Positions 6,985 through 14,205 are shown, counted from the stretch's first letter. The stretch is 16,771 nucleotides of DNA from an uncultured Prevotella sp. (GCA_937877595.1 CALFIY010000085.1:1-16771), one strand, 5' to 3'. A program made the numbers and translations. Notes: a model not told the origin generated them from the sequence alone.

Positions 6985-7006
6985 TCCCTCCCCCCCCGTT
7001 TCGGGG
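6985..7006 (-). repeat. Eight-base homopolymer and small GC hairpin in the efflux operon
   Basis: The pump/outer-membrane factor intergenic gap holds eight consecutive C on the plus strand (6990-6997), preceded by CCCT. CCCCG (6994-6998) can pair with CGGGG (7002-7006) across TTT. In the mRNA this is a G-rich stretch about 25-35 nt upstream of the outer-membrane gene start. It could be a weak hairpin, a translational modulator, or a slippage-prone tract. Confidence 0.55.
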
Positions 7007-7022
7007 AAGGTGGGCAGGCTTT

Positions 7023-10000
7023 CTATTTCTCTAATTCATAGTCCACAGGACGGTGGGCATACTGGGCTATCTCTGTCGTGACATCGCTCGAAGCCTCGTC
7101 TTCGTCGAACTTCATCGGGCGGAAGCGCTCCTGCAGGCCCTGGAAGATGACAAACAGTGTCGGCACGACAAACAACTGGCATATCGTTCCGATGAACATG
7201 CCACCCACGGCGGCAGCACCCAGCGTCTGGTTGCCGTTCTTGCCTACGCCAGTGGCGAACATCATTGGCAGCAGACCGATAACCATGGCGAGTGACGTCA
7301 TAAGGATAGGACGCAGACGCGCTACAGAGCCAAGGATGGCCGACCACGATATGGCCATGCCAAGTTCGCGACGCTCAAGTGCAAACTGCACGATAAGGAT
7401 GGCATTCTTGGCAAGCAGACCGATAAGCATGATGAGCGATATCTGCATGTAGATGTCGTTGGAATGGCCGAAGACCTGCGTGAAGAGGAAGCAGCCTGCC
7501 AGTCCGAACGGAATGGACAATACTACCGTCAGCGGCAGTATGTACGACTCGTACTGTGCCGCAAGGATGAGGTAGATGAAGATAAAGCAGAGCACGAAAA
7601 TGAGCGCCGTAGAGTTGGAAGCCTTTGCCTCCTCACGGGTAAGACCTGTGTAGTCGTAGGAATAGCCGGTGGGCAACATGTCGGCGGCTACATCCTGACA
7701 GGCCTTGATAGCCTCACCAGAGGAATAGCCATCGGCTACGGTGGCTGTCACCGTGATGGACGTGAACAGGTTGAAGCGGTTGATGTTCGAAGGCCCATAG
7801 ACGCGCTCCAGGTTGCAGAATTCCTTCACGGGTGCCATTCCTGCGCCAGTACGTACATAGATATTGTTCAGCGACTCTTCCGTCATGCGCGTCTCAGGTG
7901 CTCCCTGCACCATTACGCGGTACAACTTACCGTAGGCATTGAAGTTGGAGGCGTAGAGCCCGCCGTAGTATCCCTGCAGCGTGGTGAGCACGACGCGAGG
8001 CGATATGCCGGCCTGCTTACACTTTGCCACGTCTACCGAAATCATGTATTGCGGATAGTTGGGGTTGTATGAGGTCTGCGCACGCTGTATCTCCGGACGC
8101 TTATTGAGTTCGGCCAGATAGTCCTTAACGATATCGTAGAACTTTGTAAGGTCGCCACCAGTACGGTCCTGCATTACAAGCGATACACCTGAGTTGGCAG
8201 AGAAGCCGGGAATCATAGGCGGTGCGAAGGCAAGTATCTGTGCGTCCTTGATATGTGCTGTCTTGATATATATCTGAGCCAGCACGCCACTGGCCTCATA
8301 CGGATTTAAGAAGAAACGGTATATGCCGTCGCCCTGCCACAGTCCGCTGATTTTCCACCAGAGTCCTTTCTGTCGTTCGGCAAACGGTTTCAACTTGATG
8401 ATAAACGTTGCCTGGTCGGAACCGGAGCCGGCAATAAAGTTGTAACCCTGTATCTGCTCGCGGCTCTGAATGGCAGGATCGACAGAGAGAATGCTGTCCA
8501 CCTGGGCTATCACCTGCTTGGTGCGCTCAACGGAAGTGGCTGGAGGCATGGAGATGGTACAGAAGATAGTACCAGTATCCTCGTCGGGCACCAGTCCCGT
8601 CTTTGTGGTGAACATCGTGCCTGCCAATATAACGATACCGATGAGCACCGTGGCGATAATGGCAAGAGGCTTGCGCACGAGTTTCTCTATGGCTGCCTTG
8701 TATTTACCTGTAGTGGCGTTGAATGCCGTGTTGAACGAGGCATGCATGCGGTCGAGCATCGACATCTTCTTCTGATGGCCTTCCTTGTCGTGCGGCTTCA
8801 GGAAGATGGCACAAAGTGCTGGCGACAGCGTCAAGGCATTAAGAGCCGAGATGAAGATGCTGACAGCCATGGTGATACCAAACTCGCGATAGAATGTTCC
8901 GCTCGTGCCACCCATGAACGATACGGGGATGAACACCGATGCCATCACAAGCGTAATGGATATGATGGCGCCCGAAATCTCGTTCATGGCATCGATAGAC
9001 GCCGTGAGCGCCGACTTGTAGCCTTGGTCGAGTTTTGCATGGACGGCCTCCACCACAACGATGGCATCGTCAACCACAATGGCGATGGCAAGCAGAAGGG
9101 CCGAAAGCACAAGCAGGTTGATAGAGAAGCCCATCACACTGAGGAAGAAGAACGTACCGATAAGCGATACTGGCACGGCAATAAGCGGGATGAGCGTGGA
9201 GCGCCAGTCCTGAAGGAAGACGTAGACCACGAGGAATACCAGCAGCAGTGTCAGCACGAGCGTGAAGACCACCTCCTCGATAGAAGCGTAGAGGAACTCC
9301 GTCACGTCGTAGTTGATTTTGTACATCATGCCTGGAGGGAACAGTTTCGACTGCTCTTCCAGTTCCTTCTTCACGTTCTTGGCTATCTCGTTGGCGTTAG
9401 AACCGGCAATCTGCTGTACCATACCCATGACAGAGGATATGTTGTTGTTCTTCATCGACACGGTATACTGCAGTCCGCCGAGTTCTATCTTCGCTACGTC
9501 CTTCAGTCTGAGTGTCTGACCGTTGGCATCGCTCGAGATGATGATATTGCCAAACTCCTCCGGTGTCTTCAGACGGCCGGTGTAGCGCATGGCATACTCA
9601 TACTGCACATCGCTCTGCTCGCCAAAGTTACCCGGGGCGGCCTCGATGTTCTGCTCGGCAAGCGCGCCCGAGATGTCGCTCGGCATGAGGCTGTACTGCT
9701 TCATCACGTCGGGCTTCAGCCAGATACGCATTGAGTAGGTCTTCAGACCAGGCGACTGGACGTCGCCGACACCCTGTATACGCTTCAGGGCAGGAATGAT
9801 ATTGATGTTGGCGTAGTTGGTGAGGAACTCGTCGTCGTAGCGGCCGTCACTGGTCAGCGTATACATGATAACCTGCGACGTCTGACGCTTCATCACCGTC
9901 ACACCGATCTGCGTCACTTCGGCAGGAAGCAGGGCCGACGCCTGACTGACGCGATTCTGCACGTTGACAGCACACATATCGGCATTCATGCCCTGACGGA

Positions 10001-10280
10001 ACAGGATGGAAAGTTGTGCCGAACCTGCTGCTGCCGTCGACGTGATATAGTCCATGCCCTCCACACCGTTGATAGACTCTTCGAGGGGCACAATGACCGA
10101 GTTCTTTACCGTCTCGGCGTCAGCACCAGGATAACTGGTCCACACCACAACGGTTGGCGGTGCGATATCGGGGTACTGCTCAATAGGCAGCGACACCAGT
10201 CCTATGAAGCCCAGTATCACGATGAGTATGGAAATCACCGTAGAGAGTACCGGGCGCTTGATAAATGTTGTAAAAGTCAT
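7023..10280 (-). CDS. AcrB-type RND multidrug efflux transporter (HAE1 family)
   Basis: The 1085-residue inner-membrane proton/drug antiporter captures substrates from the periplasm or membrane and passes them to the outer-membrane channel through the adaptor encoded just upstream. It begins FIKRPVLSTVISILIVILGF (6-25, TM1), followed by LPIEQYPDIAPPTVVV and the first porter domain. The TM4 proton-relay pair Asp404-Asp405 is in VVDDAIVVVEAV, and TM10 carries the matching Lys at about 958 in LLAKNAILIVQFA. Two large periplasmic halves and about 12 TM segments fit the family, whose usual length is 1030-1060. The extra length is mainly a cytoplasmic acidic tail after FRPMKF. The start ATG is 20 nt after the adaptor stop codon. 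Substrates cannot be told from sequence; Bacteroides Bme pumps are the likely closest class. Confidence 0.97.
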   Translation of the reverse strand: MTFTTFIKRPVLSTVISILIVILGFIGLVSLPIEQYPDIAPPTVVVWTSYPGADAETVKNSVIVPLEESINGVEGMDYITSTAAAGSAQLSILFRQGMNADMCAVNVQNRVSQASALLPAEVTQIGVTVMKRQTSQVIMYTLTSDGRYDDEFLTNYANINIIPALKRIQGVGDVQSPGLKTYSMRIWLKPDVMKQYSLMPSDISGALAEQNIEAAPGNFGEQSDVQYEYAMRYTGRLKTPEEFGNIIISSDANGQTLRLKDVAKIELGGLQYTVSMKNNNISSVMGMVQQIAGSNANEIAKNVKKELEEQSKLFPPGMMYKINYDVTEFLYASIEEVVFTLVLTLLLVFLVVYVFLQDWRSTLIPLIAVPVSLIGTFFFLSVMGFSINLLVLSALLLAIAIVVDDAIVVVEAVHAKLDQGYKSALTASIDAMNEISGAIISITLVMASVFIPVSFMGGTSGTFYREFGITMAVSIFISALNALTLSPALCAIFLKPHDKEGHQKKMSMLDRMHASFNTAFNATTGKYKAAIEKLVRKPLAIIATVLIGIVILAGTMFTTKTGLVPDEDTGTIFCTISMPPATSVERTKQVIAQVDSILSVDPAIQSREQIQGYNFIAGSGSDQATFIIKLKPFAERQKGLWWKISGLWQGDGIYRFFLNPYEASGVLAQIYIKTAHIKDAQILAFAPPMIPGFSANSGVSLVMQDRTGGDLTKFYDIVKDYLAELNKRPEIQRAQTSYNPNYPQYMISVDVAKCKQAGISPRVVLTTLQGYYGGLYASNFNAYGKLYRVMVQGAPETRMTEESLNNIYVRTGAGMAPVKEFCNLERVYGPSNINRFNLFTSITVTATVADGYSSGEAIKACQDVAADMLPTGYSYDYTGLTREEAKASNSTALIFVLCFIFIYLILAAQYESYILPLTVVLSIPFGLAGCFLFTQVFGHSNDIYMQISLIMLIGLLAKNAILIVQFALERRELGMAISWSAILGSVARLRPILMTSLAMVIGLLPMMFATGVGKNGNQTLGAAAVGGMFIGTICQLFVVPTLFVIFQGLQERFRPMKFDEDEASSDVTTEIAQYAHRPVDYELEK

Positions 10281-10300
10281 ATTCTCTTTTTACTATTTGA

Positions 10301-11461
10301 CTATTTCTTCTGCATAGCACCGATTATGTCGCCTGCTGACATAGCCTTGGCCTGCTCCTTTATCTTCTGCTGATAGCGCTCCGGCGTGATGGGAACAATC
10401 TCCATGCCGTCAGAGAGTTTGGTGATGCCGTTGGTGACGTACTTGTCGCCTGTCTTCAAGCCTCCGGTGACAATGTAGTTGTTGCCGTCGTTCTGCGGAG
10501 CAACCTCTATCTCGGTGTACTTCACCTTGTTACCTTCGCCAAGCAGGTAAACGAACTTCTTGTTCTGCACCTCGGTGACACTCGCCTGCGGTATCACGAT
10601 GGCCGAATTGTTGGCACGCTCTACGATGATAGTGCCAGAGCCGCCGCTCTTCAGGGTTTTCTCGGGATTGGCGAAGAGGGCTATGAGTTGCACCGAACCT
10701 GTTGCGGCATCGATGACGCCACTCATCTTCGTCACCTTTCCCTCGTGGGCGTAGGTGCTGCCATCAGCCAGTTTCAACTTGACTTCCGGGAACTCCTGTA
10801 GCCCCTGCTGCGAAATCTGCATAGCCTCCTTCTCTGTCACAGAGAAGTATACCTCCATCTGCGAGATATTGCTGACGGTGGTAAGCGAGTTGGAGCCGCT
10901 GACCAGAGCACCCTTCTTGAAAGGCAGCGTGCCGACGACACCTGCCGTGGGGCTCTTGACATAGCAGTAACTGAGCGCCTCCTTGGCAGAGGCGAGTGCA
11001 GCCTGAGCCTGGGCAAGCCCTGCCTTTGCGCTCTCAAGAGTATTCTGCGAGGTCTGCATCTCGTAGTCGCCGACAACCTTCTTTGCATGCAACTGCACGG
11101 TGTTGTCGTAGGTCAGTTGGGCGGTGTTCACCTGCTGCTGAGCAGTGTTCACGGCAGCCTGAGCCTGGCGCACCTGTGCCTGGTAGGTCTCGTTGTCGAG
11201 AACAAAGAGCACTTGGCCAGCACCTACGGTCTGTCCTTCCTTCACATTAATCTGTGTGATAAATCCTGAGGCCTTCGGACGTATCTCTACATCCTGCACG
11301 CCCTTGATTGTGGCTGGATAAGTGGTCTGCGTAACAGCACTCTGCATTCCTATCGTAGTAACGGGATATTCGTTGTCGCCAAATGTCGGGCGCTCGTTCT
11401 TTCCCCCGCTGCACGATACCAATGTTGCAGCAACTGCCGCAATCATCATAATCTTTTTCAT
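10301..11461 (-). CDS. RND efflux periplasmic adaptor lipoprotein (AcrA/MexA type)
   Basis: This is the membrane-fusion protein linking the RND pump to the outer-membrane channel. From the ATG at 11461 it has 386 residues: MKKIMMIAAVAATLVSC is a lipoprotein signal with Cys17 in the lipobox LVSC. Next come a lipoyl/barrel-sandwich segment (VEIRPKASGFITQINVKEGQ, VGAGQVLFVLD), an Ala/Gln-rich alpha-helical hairpin (QAQAAVNTAQQQVNTAQL and AKAGLAQAQAALASAKEALS), the returning lipoyl half (KSPTAGVVGTLPFKKG), beta-barrel and membrane-proximal domains. The frame stays open upstream to a possible Met at 11617, but the signal peptide fixes the start at 11461 or at 11467 (MTMKK). It is the first gene of the operon; no regulator lies beside it. 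Confidence 0.94.
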   Translation of the reverse strand: MKKIMMIAAVAATLVSCSGGKNERPTFGDNEYPVTTIGMQSAVTQTTYPATIKGVQDVEIRPKASGFITQINVKEGQTVGAGQVLFVLDNETYQAQVRQAQAAVNTAQQQVNTAQLTYDNTVQLHAKKVVGDYEMQTSQNTLESAKAGLAQAQAALASAKEALSYCYVKSPTAGVVGTLPFKKGALVSGSNSLTTVSNISQMEVYFSVTEKEAMQISQQGLQEFPEVKLKLADGSTYAHEGKVTKMSGVIDAATGSVQLIALFANPEKTLKSGGSGTIIVERANNSAIVIPQASVTEVQNKKFVYLLGEGNKVKYTEIEVAPQNDGNNYIVTGGLKTGDKYVTNGITKLSDGMEIVPITPERYQQKIKEQAKAMSAGDIIGAMQKK

Positions 11462-11547
11462 TGTCATACCTATTCTAATAAAATTATTATTGTCTGCAGT
11501 AAAAACACTAAGAAAAACTCCAAGCACACGCTTCGGTTTTCGGAGTG

Positions 11548-11555
11548 CAAAGTTA
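11548..11555 (-). promoter_or_regulatory. Candidate -7 element of the efflux operon
   Basis: On the minus strand TAACTTTG (11555 to 11548) matches TAnnTTTG. No TTTG was found 19-21 nt upstream, so a -33 box is missing or degenerate. Initiation near 11541 would give a leader of about 80 nt to the adaptor start. The frame upstream of 11461 would then be untranslated, which agrees with the signal-peptide start. Confidence 0.4.
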
Positions 11556-11637
11556 ACAATTTTCATAGTGTGTGATGTTATACGAATAAAAGATTTAACA
11601 AACTTTATGCGCTGCACGAGAAAAAATCATAATTTAT

Positions 11638-11669
11638 GTTGCGCAGGAGTGGCGGAATAAGTAACTTTG
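11638..11669 (+). promoter_or_regulatory. Candidate promoter of the short sigma factor gene
   Basis: TAACTTTG (11662-11669) matches TAnnTTTG, with GTTG (11638-11641) 20 nt upstream as a near-consensus -33. The -7 box is part of a palindrome, AACTTTG C CAAAGTT (11663-11677), which could be an operator. Initiation near 11676 would place the tandem and palindromic repeats inside a leader of about 143 nt. Confidence 0.5.
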
Positions 11670-11689
11670 CCAAAGTTGACAGGCGACAG

Positions 11690-11717
11690 TTGACCATTGA
11701 ACATTGACCATTGAAAG
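11690..11717. repeat. 14-bp tandem duplication
   Basis: TTGACCATTGAACA (11690-11703) is followed directly by TTGACCATTGAAAG (11704-11717), identical for 12 bases. GTTGACAGGCGACAGTTGAC lies just before it. The motifs resemble the short TTGAC/GTCAA filler repeats near 13980-14000. Confidence 0.7.
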
Positions 11718-11733
11718 TTGTCCCTTGTTGTCT

Positions 11734-11772
11734 CAGTTCTTTGACCAAGGTCAAAGCGGCGGAGCCGAGCGG
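11734..11772 (+). repeat. Dispersed 39-bp palindromic repeat, copy A
   Basis: The element contains the palindrome CTTTGACC AA GGTCAAAG followed by CGGCGG and AGCCGAGCGG. A second copy lies at 13998-14036 in inverted orientation; the two agree at 36 of 39 positions, differing only in a four-base patch (GCGG against ACAA). Copy A lies 46 nt upstream of the sigma factor start, in its probable leader. It looks like a REP-type intergenic element. Confidence 0.82.
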
Positions 11773-11818
11773 TCGTAAAAAAGAAGAAAGGCTTGTCGTA
11801 AGAAAAAAACTATGCATT

Positions 11819-12376
11819 ATGAATGATGAATTACAGAAACTCGTTGCCGACAACATGGGCTACGTAGTGACGCTGGCGCGCCAGTATCAGAGCGAATTGC
11901 TCACCACCGACGACCTTGTCAACGAAGGCGCCATTGGCATGATGATGGCTGCCGAGCGCTATGACGCCAGTCGCAGAAAACCTTTTGTCACGTTTGCTGC
12001 ACCATACATACGCCAGCAGATAGAGCGTGCGCTGGCCGCCACACAAGGAAATGCCAATGTGCGCTCCACCGACGAGAGCCTGCCCATTGGCTCAGGCAAC
12101 AACTTCACTCTTCTGAACGTTCTGGAGGACACCCAATCGCCCCGCGCCGACCACAAGGCAGAACAGCAGTCGACGGCAGACGGCATAGAACATGCCATCG
12201 CGCTTCTCAACGAGCGCGAAGAACAAGTGGTAAGAATGATTTTCGGTATTGGCCGTCATAAGATGACGATGGCCGAAATAGGAAAGGAAATGGGCCTTCG
12301 GCGCGAACGTGTGCGCCAGATTCGCGACATCGCCATGCGCAAGATGCGCAAGGCCGGCAGAGCCCTTGCCGACTAA
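11819..12376 (+). CDS. Short RpoD-like sigma-70 factor lacking region 3.0-3.1
   Basis: The 185-residue product would direct RNA polymerase to promoters. Region 2 spans about 8-72: DDLVNEGAIGMMMAAERYD (31-49) is core-binding region 2.2, and FVTFAAPYIRQQIERAL (56-72) aligns with region 2.3-2.4. DESLPIGSGNNFTLLNVLED (85-104) resembles the region 3.2 linker of primary sigma factors. Region 4 follows with LNEREEQVVRMIFGIG (130-145) and the helix-turn-helix MTMAEIGKEMGLRRERVRQI (149-168). Region 1 and most of region 3 are absent, so it is about 100 residues shorter than a Bacteroides RpoD. The Trp-Trp pair of region 2.3 is replaced by Pro-Tyr. ATG 11819 is preferred to an upstream TTG at 11711, whose frame would run through the repeats. 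It converges with the CCA enzyme gene with overlapping stops. Confidence 0.88.
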   Translation: MNDELQKLVADNMGYVVTLARQYQSELLTTDDLVNEGAIGMMMAAERYDASRRKPFVTFAAPYIRQQIERALAATQGNANVRSTDESLPIGSGNNFTLLNVLEDTQSPRADHKAEQQSTADGIEHAIALLNEREEQVVRMIFGIGRHKMTMAEIGKEMGLRRERVRQIRDIAMRKMRKAGRALAD

Positions 12377-13878
12377 TCGTGCAGCAGACCCATCTGCCGC
12401 GCTTTCTCAGTAAGAAGTTGCATCAGGGGCTCGCGCTCGTTCTCCACCTTGTTGTCGAGAACCGCATCTTTCAGATACTGCTTCAGCACGCCAACCTTCT
12501 TGCCGGGCTTGAGCCCGAACAGTGCCATTATCTCATTACCATCGATAACGGGCTGAAGCAGTCGCTTGTAGTCTTTCTCCTTAAGGTCTGTAAGTTTCTC
12601 GCGCACCATGCGGAAGTTTTCGAGAAACATACGTTTACGCACCTCATTCTTTGATGTTATGTCGGCCTCGCAGAGCAGCATCAGGTCGTCGATGTCGTCA
12701 CCGGCATCACTGAGCAGACGCCTCACGGCAGAATCGGTCACCTCGTTGTCGGCAATGACCTGTGGACGCATGTGCAGGTCAACAAGTTTCTGCACGTAGC
12801 GCATCTCTTCGCCAAGCGGCATCTTCAGCCGACGGAAGATGCCCTCCACCTGCTTGGCACCTATGGCATTATGATTGTGGAATGTCCATCCCACCCCGGG
12901 TTCCCAGCGCTTCGCCCGCGTCTTTCCGATGTCGTGGAGAAGGGCTGCCCAGCGGAGATAAAGGAGTCTGTTGCCAGCCAAACGATTATCGTCTCCTTCC
13001 GTTTGCAAGGTGTTTGGCGCAGGCTTTATATTTTCCAGCACCTCCAGCGTGTGATAGAAGTTATTCTTGTGAACCTTGCCCTCCCTGCGCTCCACAATGT
13101 CGAGCGCAGCAACTTCGGGAAGAATCAGCCTCATCAGTCCTGAGCGCTGCATGAGTTCCAGTCCGATACTGGGATGTGGCGACATCATTATCTTGTTCAG
13201 TTCCACCTCTATCCGCTCGCCGCTCACAATACTGATGCGCTCTGCCATCATCTGCATGGCATCGAAAGTCTCTGGTTCTATCTGGAAATTCAGTTGCGAG
13301 GCAAACCTCACGCAGCGCATCATGCGCAGCGGGTCATCGGAAAATGTCACTTCGGGATCGAGCGGTGTGGCAATGATGCCGTCCTCCAGGTCTCCAAGAC
13401 CGTTAAAGGGATCGACGAGCACGCCGAAGCGCTCAGCATTAAGACAGATAGCCATGGCATTGATGGTGAAGTCGCGGCGGTTCTGGTCGTCTTCGAGCGT
13501 GCCATCCTCCACGATGGGCTTCCGCGAATCGCTGCGGTAACTCTCGCGACGCGCACCGACAAACTCTATTTCCTGCGGCTCTGCCAGTTTCTCGCCTTTC
13601 CCGTCGCGGTACACCTTTATCTGTGCCGTGCCGAAATGTGGGAAAACACTCAGTGCGGCGCGTCTGCCCATCTCGCGCGTCACAGCCTTGGCCATCTCCA
13701 CGCCGCTTCCCACCACCACCACGTCAATATCGCTCGACGGGCGCTCAAGGAATATGTCGCGCACGTAGCCACCCACCACATAGCACTCCATTCCCAGCCA
13801 GTCGGCCACACGCCCGATGAGTCGGAAAGTCTCTGTGTCGAGTATCTTTGCAAGTGCTGCGTCTGAATAAAGTTTCAT
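12373..13878 (-). CDS. cca: CCA-adding tRNA nucleotidyltransferase with HD domain
   Basis: The 501-residue class II nucleotidyltransferase is expected to build or repair the 3' CCA of tRNAs. The head domain has VVGGYVRD (34-41), the catalytic pair Asp50/Asp52 in SSDIDVVVVG, NRRDFTINAMA (133-143) and DPLRMMRCVRFA (182-193) for ATP/CTP recognition. A C-terminal HD phosphohydrolase domain follows, with FYHTLEVLENI (274-284) and WAALLHDIGK (310-319). Length is usual for Bacteroidales. ATG at 13878 (MKLYSDAAL) is preferred to 13932, because the longer frame would run across a promoter-like TATTTTTG at 13917-13910. Poly(A) polymerase is a related alternative, but the gene has the standard CCA-enzyme layout. 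Its TAG stop shares two bases with the TAA of the sigma gene. Confidence 0.93.
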   Translation of the reverse strand: MKLYSDAALAKILDTETFRLIGRVADWLGMECYVVGGYVRDIFLERPSSDIDVVVVGSGVEMAKAVTREMGRRAALSVFPHFGTAQIKVYRDGKGEKLAEPQEIEFVGARRESYRSDSRKPIVEDGTLEDDQNRRDFTINAMAICLNAERFGVLVDPFNGLGDLEDGIIATPLDPEVTFSDDPLRMMRCVRFASQLNFQIEPETFDAMQMMAERISIVSGERIEVELNKIMMSPHPSIGLELMQRSGLMRLILPEVAALDIVERREGKVHKNNFYHTLEVLENIKPAPNTLQTEGDDNRLAGNRLLYLRWAALLHDIGKTRAKRWEPGVGWTFHNHNAIGAKQVEGIFRRLKMPLGEEMRYVQKLVDLHMRPQVIADNEVTDSAVRRLLSDAGDDIDDLMLLCEADITSKNEVRKRMFLENFRMVREKLTDLKEKDYKRLLQPVIDGNEIMALFGLKPGKKVGVLKQYLKDAVLDNKVENEREPLMQLLTEKARQMGLLHD

Positions 13879-13909
13879 CTCTTCACCGTAATTCTCCAGA
13901 ATTGCGCTG

Positions 13910-13917
13910 CAAAAATA
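13910..13917 (-). promoter_or_regulatory. Candidate -7 element of the CCA enzyme gene
   Basis: On the minus strand TATTTTTG (13917 to 13910) matches TAnnTTTG. A clear TTTG at the -33 distance is absent. Initiation near 13903 gives a leader of about 25 nt to the ATG at 13878. Confidence 0.45.
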
Positions 13918-13977
13918 CGAATAATAATTCACATATTGTAATTTTTTACGACACCATAAACAACAAATAACAACTTA

Positions 13978-13998
13978 AACTGTCAACTGTCAACTGTC
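13978..13998. repeat. Three tandem copies of AACTGTC
   Basis: AACTGTC occurs three times in a row (13978-13984, 13985-13991, 13992-13998), then runs into copy B of the palindromic repeat. The complementary motif GTTGAC/GACAGTT also occurs next to copy A near 11675-11692. Confidence 0.75.
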
Positions 13999-14036
13999 CG
14001 CTCGGCTTTGTCGCTTTGACCTTGGTCAAAGAACTG
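13998..14036 (-). repeat. Dispersed 39-bp palindromic repeat, copy B (inverted)
   Basis: Read on the minus strand, this is CAGTTCTTTGACCAAGGTCA followed by AAGCGACAAAGCCGAGCGG. It matches 36 of 39 positions of copy A. The palindromic core is 14014-14031. Copies A and B enclose about 2.2 kb holding exactly two complete genes, the sigma factor and the CCA enzyme. Confidence 0.82.
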
Positions 14037-14067
14037 TCACCTTATTAAAAGAACTGTCACCTTATTA
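14028..14067. repeat. Perfect 20-bp tandem duplication
   Basis: AAAGAACTGTCACCTTATTA is repeated exactly, at 14028-14047 and 14048-14067. The first copy overlaps the end of palindromic repeat copy B, so the duplication appears to have arisen at the edge of that element. The identity suggests a recent event. Confidence 0.85.
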
Positions 14068-14072
14068 ATTAA

Positions 14073-14094
14073 TCGCGCGCGCGAGAAAGCGCGA
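14073..14094. repeat. Alternating CG tract with small hairpin
   Basis: Five CG dinucleotides in a row (14074-14083) stand in AT-rich surroundings. TCGCGC (14073-14078) can pair with GCGCGA (14089-14094). TTTT follows shortly after (14097-14100). It could be a weak terminator-like hairpin or a Z-DNA-prone tract; no gene end is close enough to need it. Confidence 0.5.
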
Positions 14095-14140
14095 GATTTT
14101 AGTTAAGATATACTAAATAATCACAATGTTCTTTATTAGC

Positions 14141-14172
14141 GGGGGGGGGGAATCACAATTCCCTTATATTTG
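14141..14172 (+). promoter_or_regulatory. LRR gene promoter with a ten-G tract at the -33 position
   Basis: TATATTTG (14165-14172) matches the -7 box TAnnTTTG. The expected -33 site, 19-21 nt upstream, falls inside ten consecutive G (14141-14150); no TTTG is present there. The tract is flanked by two copies of AATCACAAT (14119-14127 and 14151-14159). Initiation near 14179 gives a leader of about 27 nt. Homopolymers of this length slip during replication, so expression may be phase variable. Confidence 0.6.
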
Positions 14173-14205
14173 CCGCTGAGATAAAAATAAATAAAACAGA
14201 TAGTT

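Noticed and set aside
8742..9734. Open frame of 330 codons opposite the RND pump gene
   Set aside because: It is antisense to a well-supported transporter, very rich in His, Arg and Glu in a way that mirrors the pump's codons, and has no recognisable motif or promoter.
11462..11617. Longer N-terminus for the efflux adaptor protein
   Set aside because: It would place 52 residues before a textbook lipoprotein signal peptide and spans the candidate promoter on the same strand.
11711..11818. Upstream TTG start for the sigma factor
   Set aside because: The extra 36 residues would be encoded by the tandem and palindromic repeats and do not resemble sigma region 1. ATG 11819 aligns with the family.
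13879..13932. Longer N-terminus for the CCA enzyme
   Set aside because: It would translate across a TATTTTTG promoter-like box. MKLYSDAAL is a sensible family start.
13998..14100. Insertion sequence or integrated element at the repeat cluster
   Set aside because: There is no transposase or integrase gene between or beside the repeats. The content is two housekeeping-type genes, so a REP-like intergenic element is the better reading.
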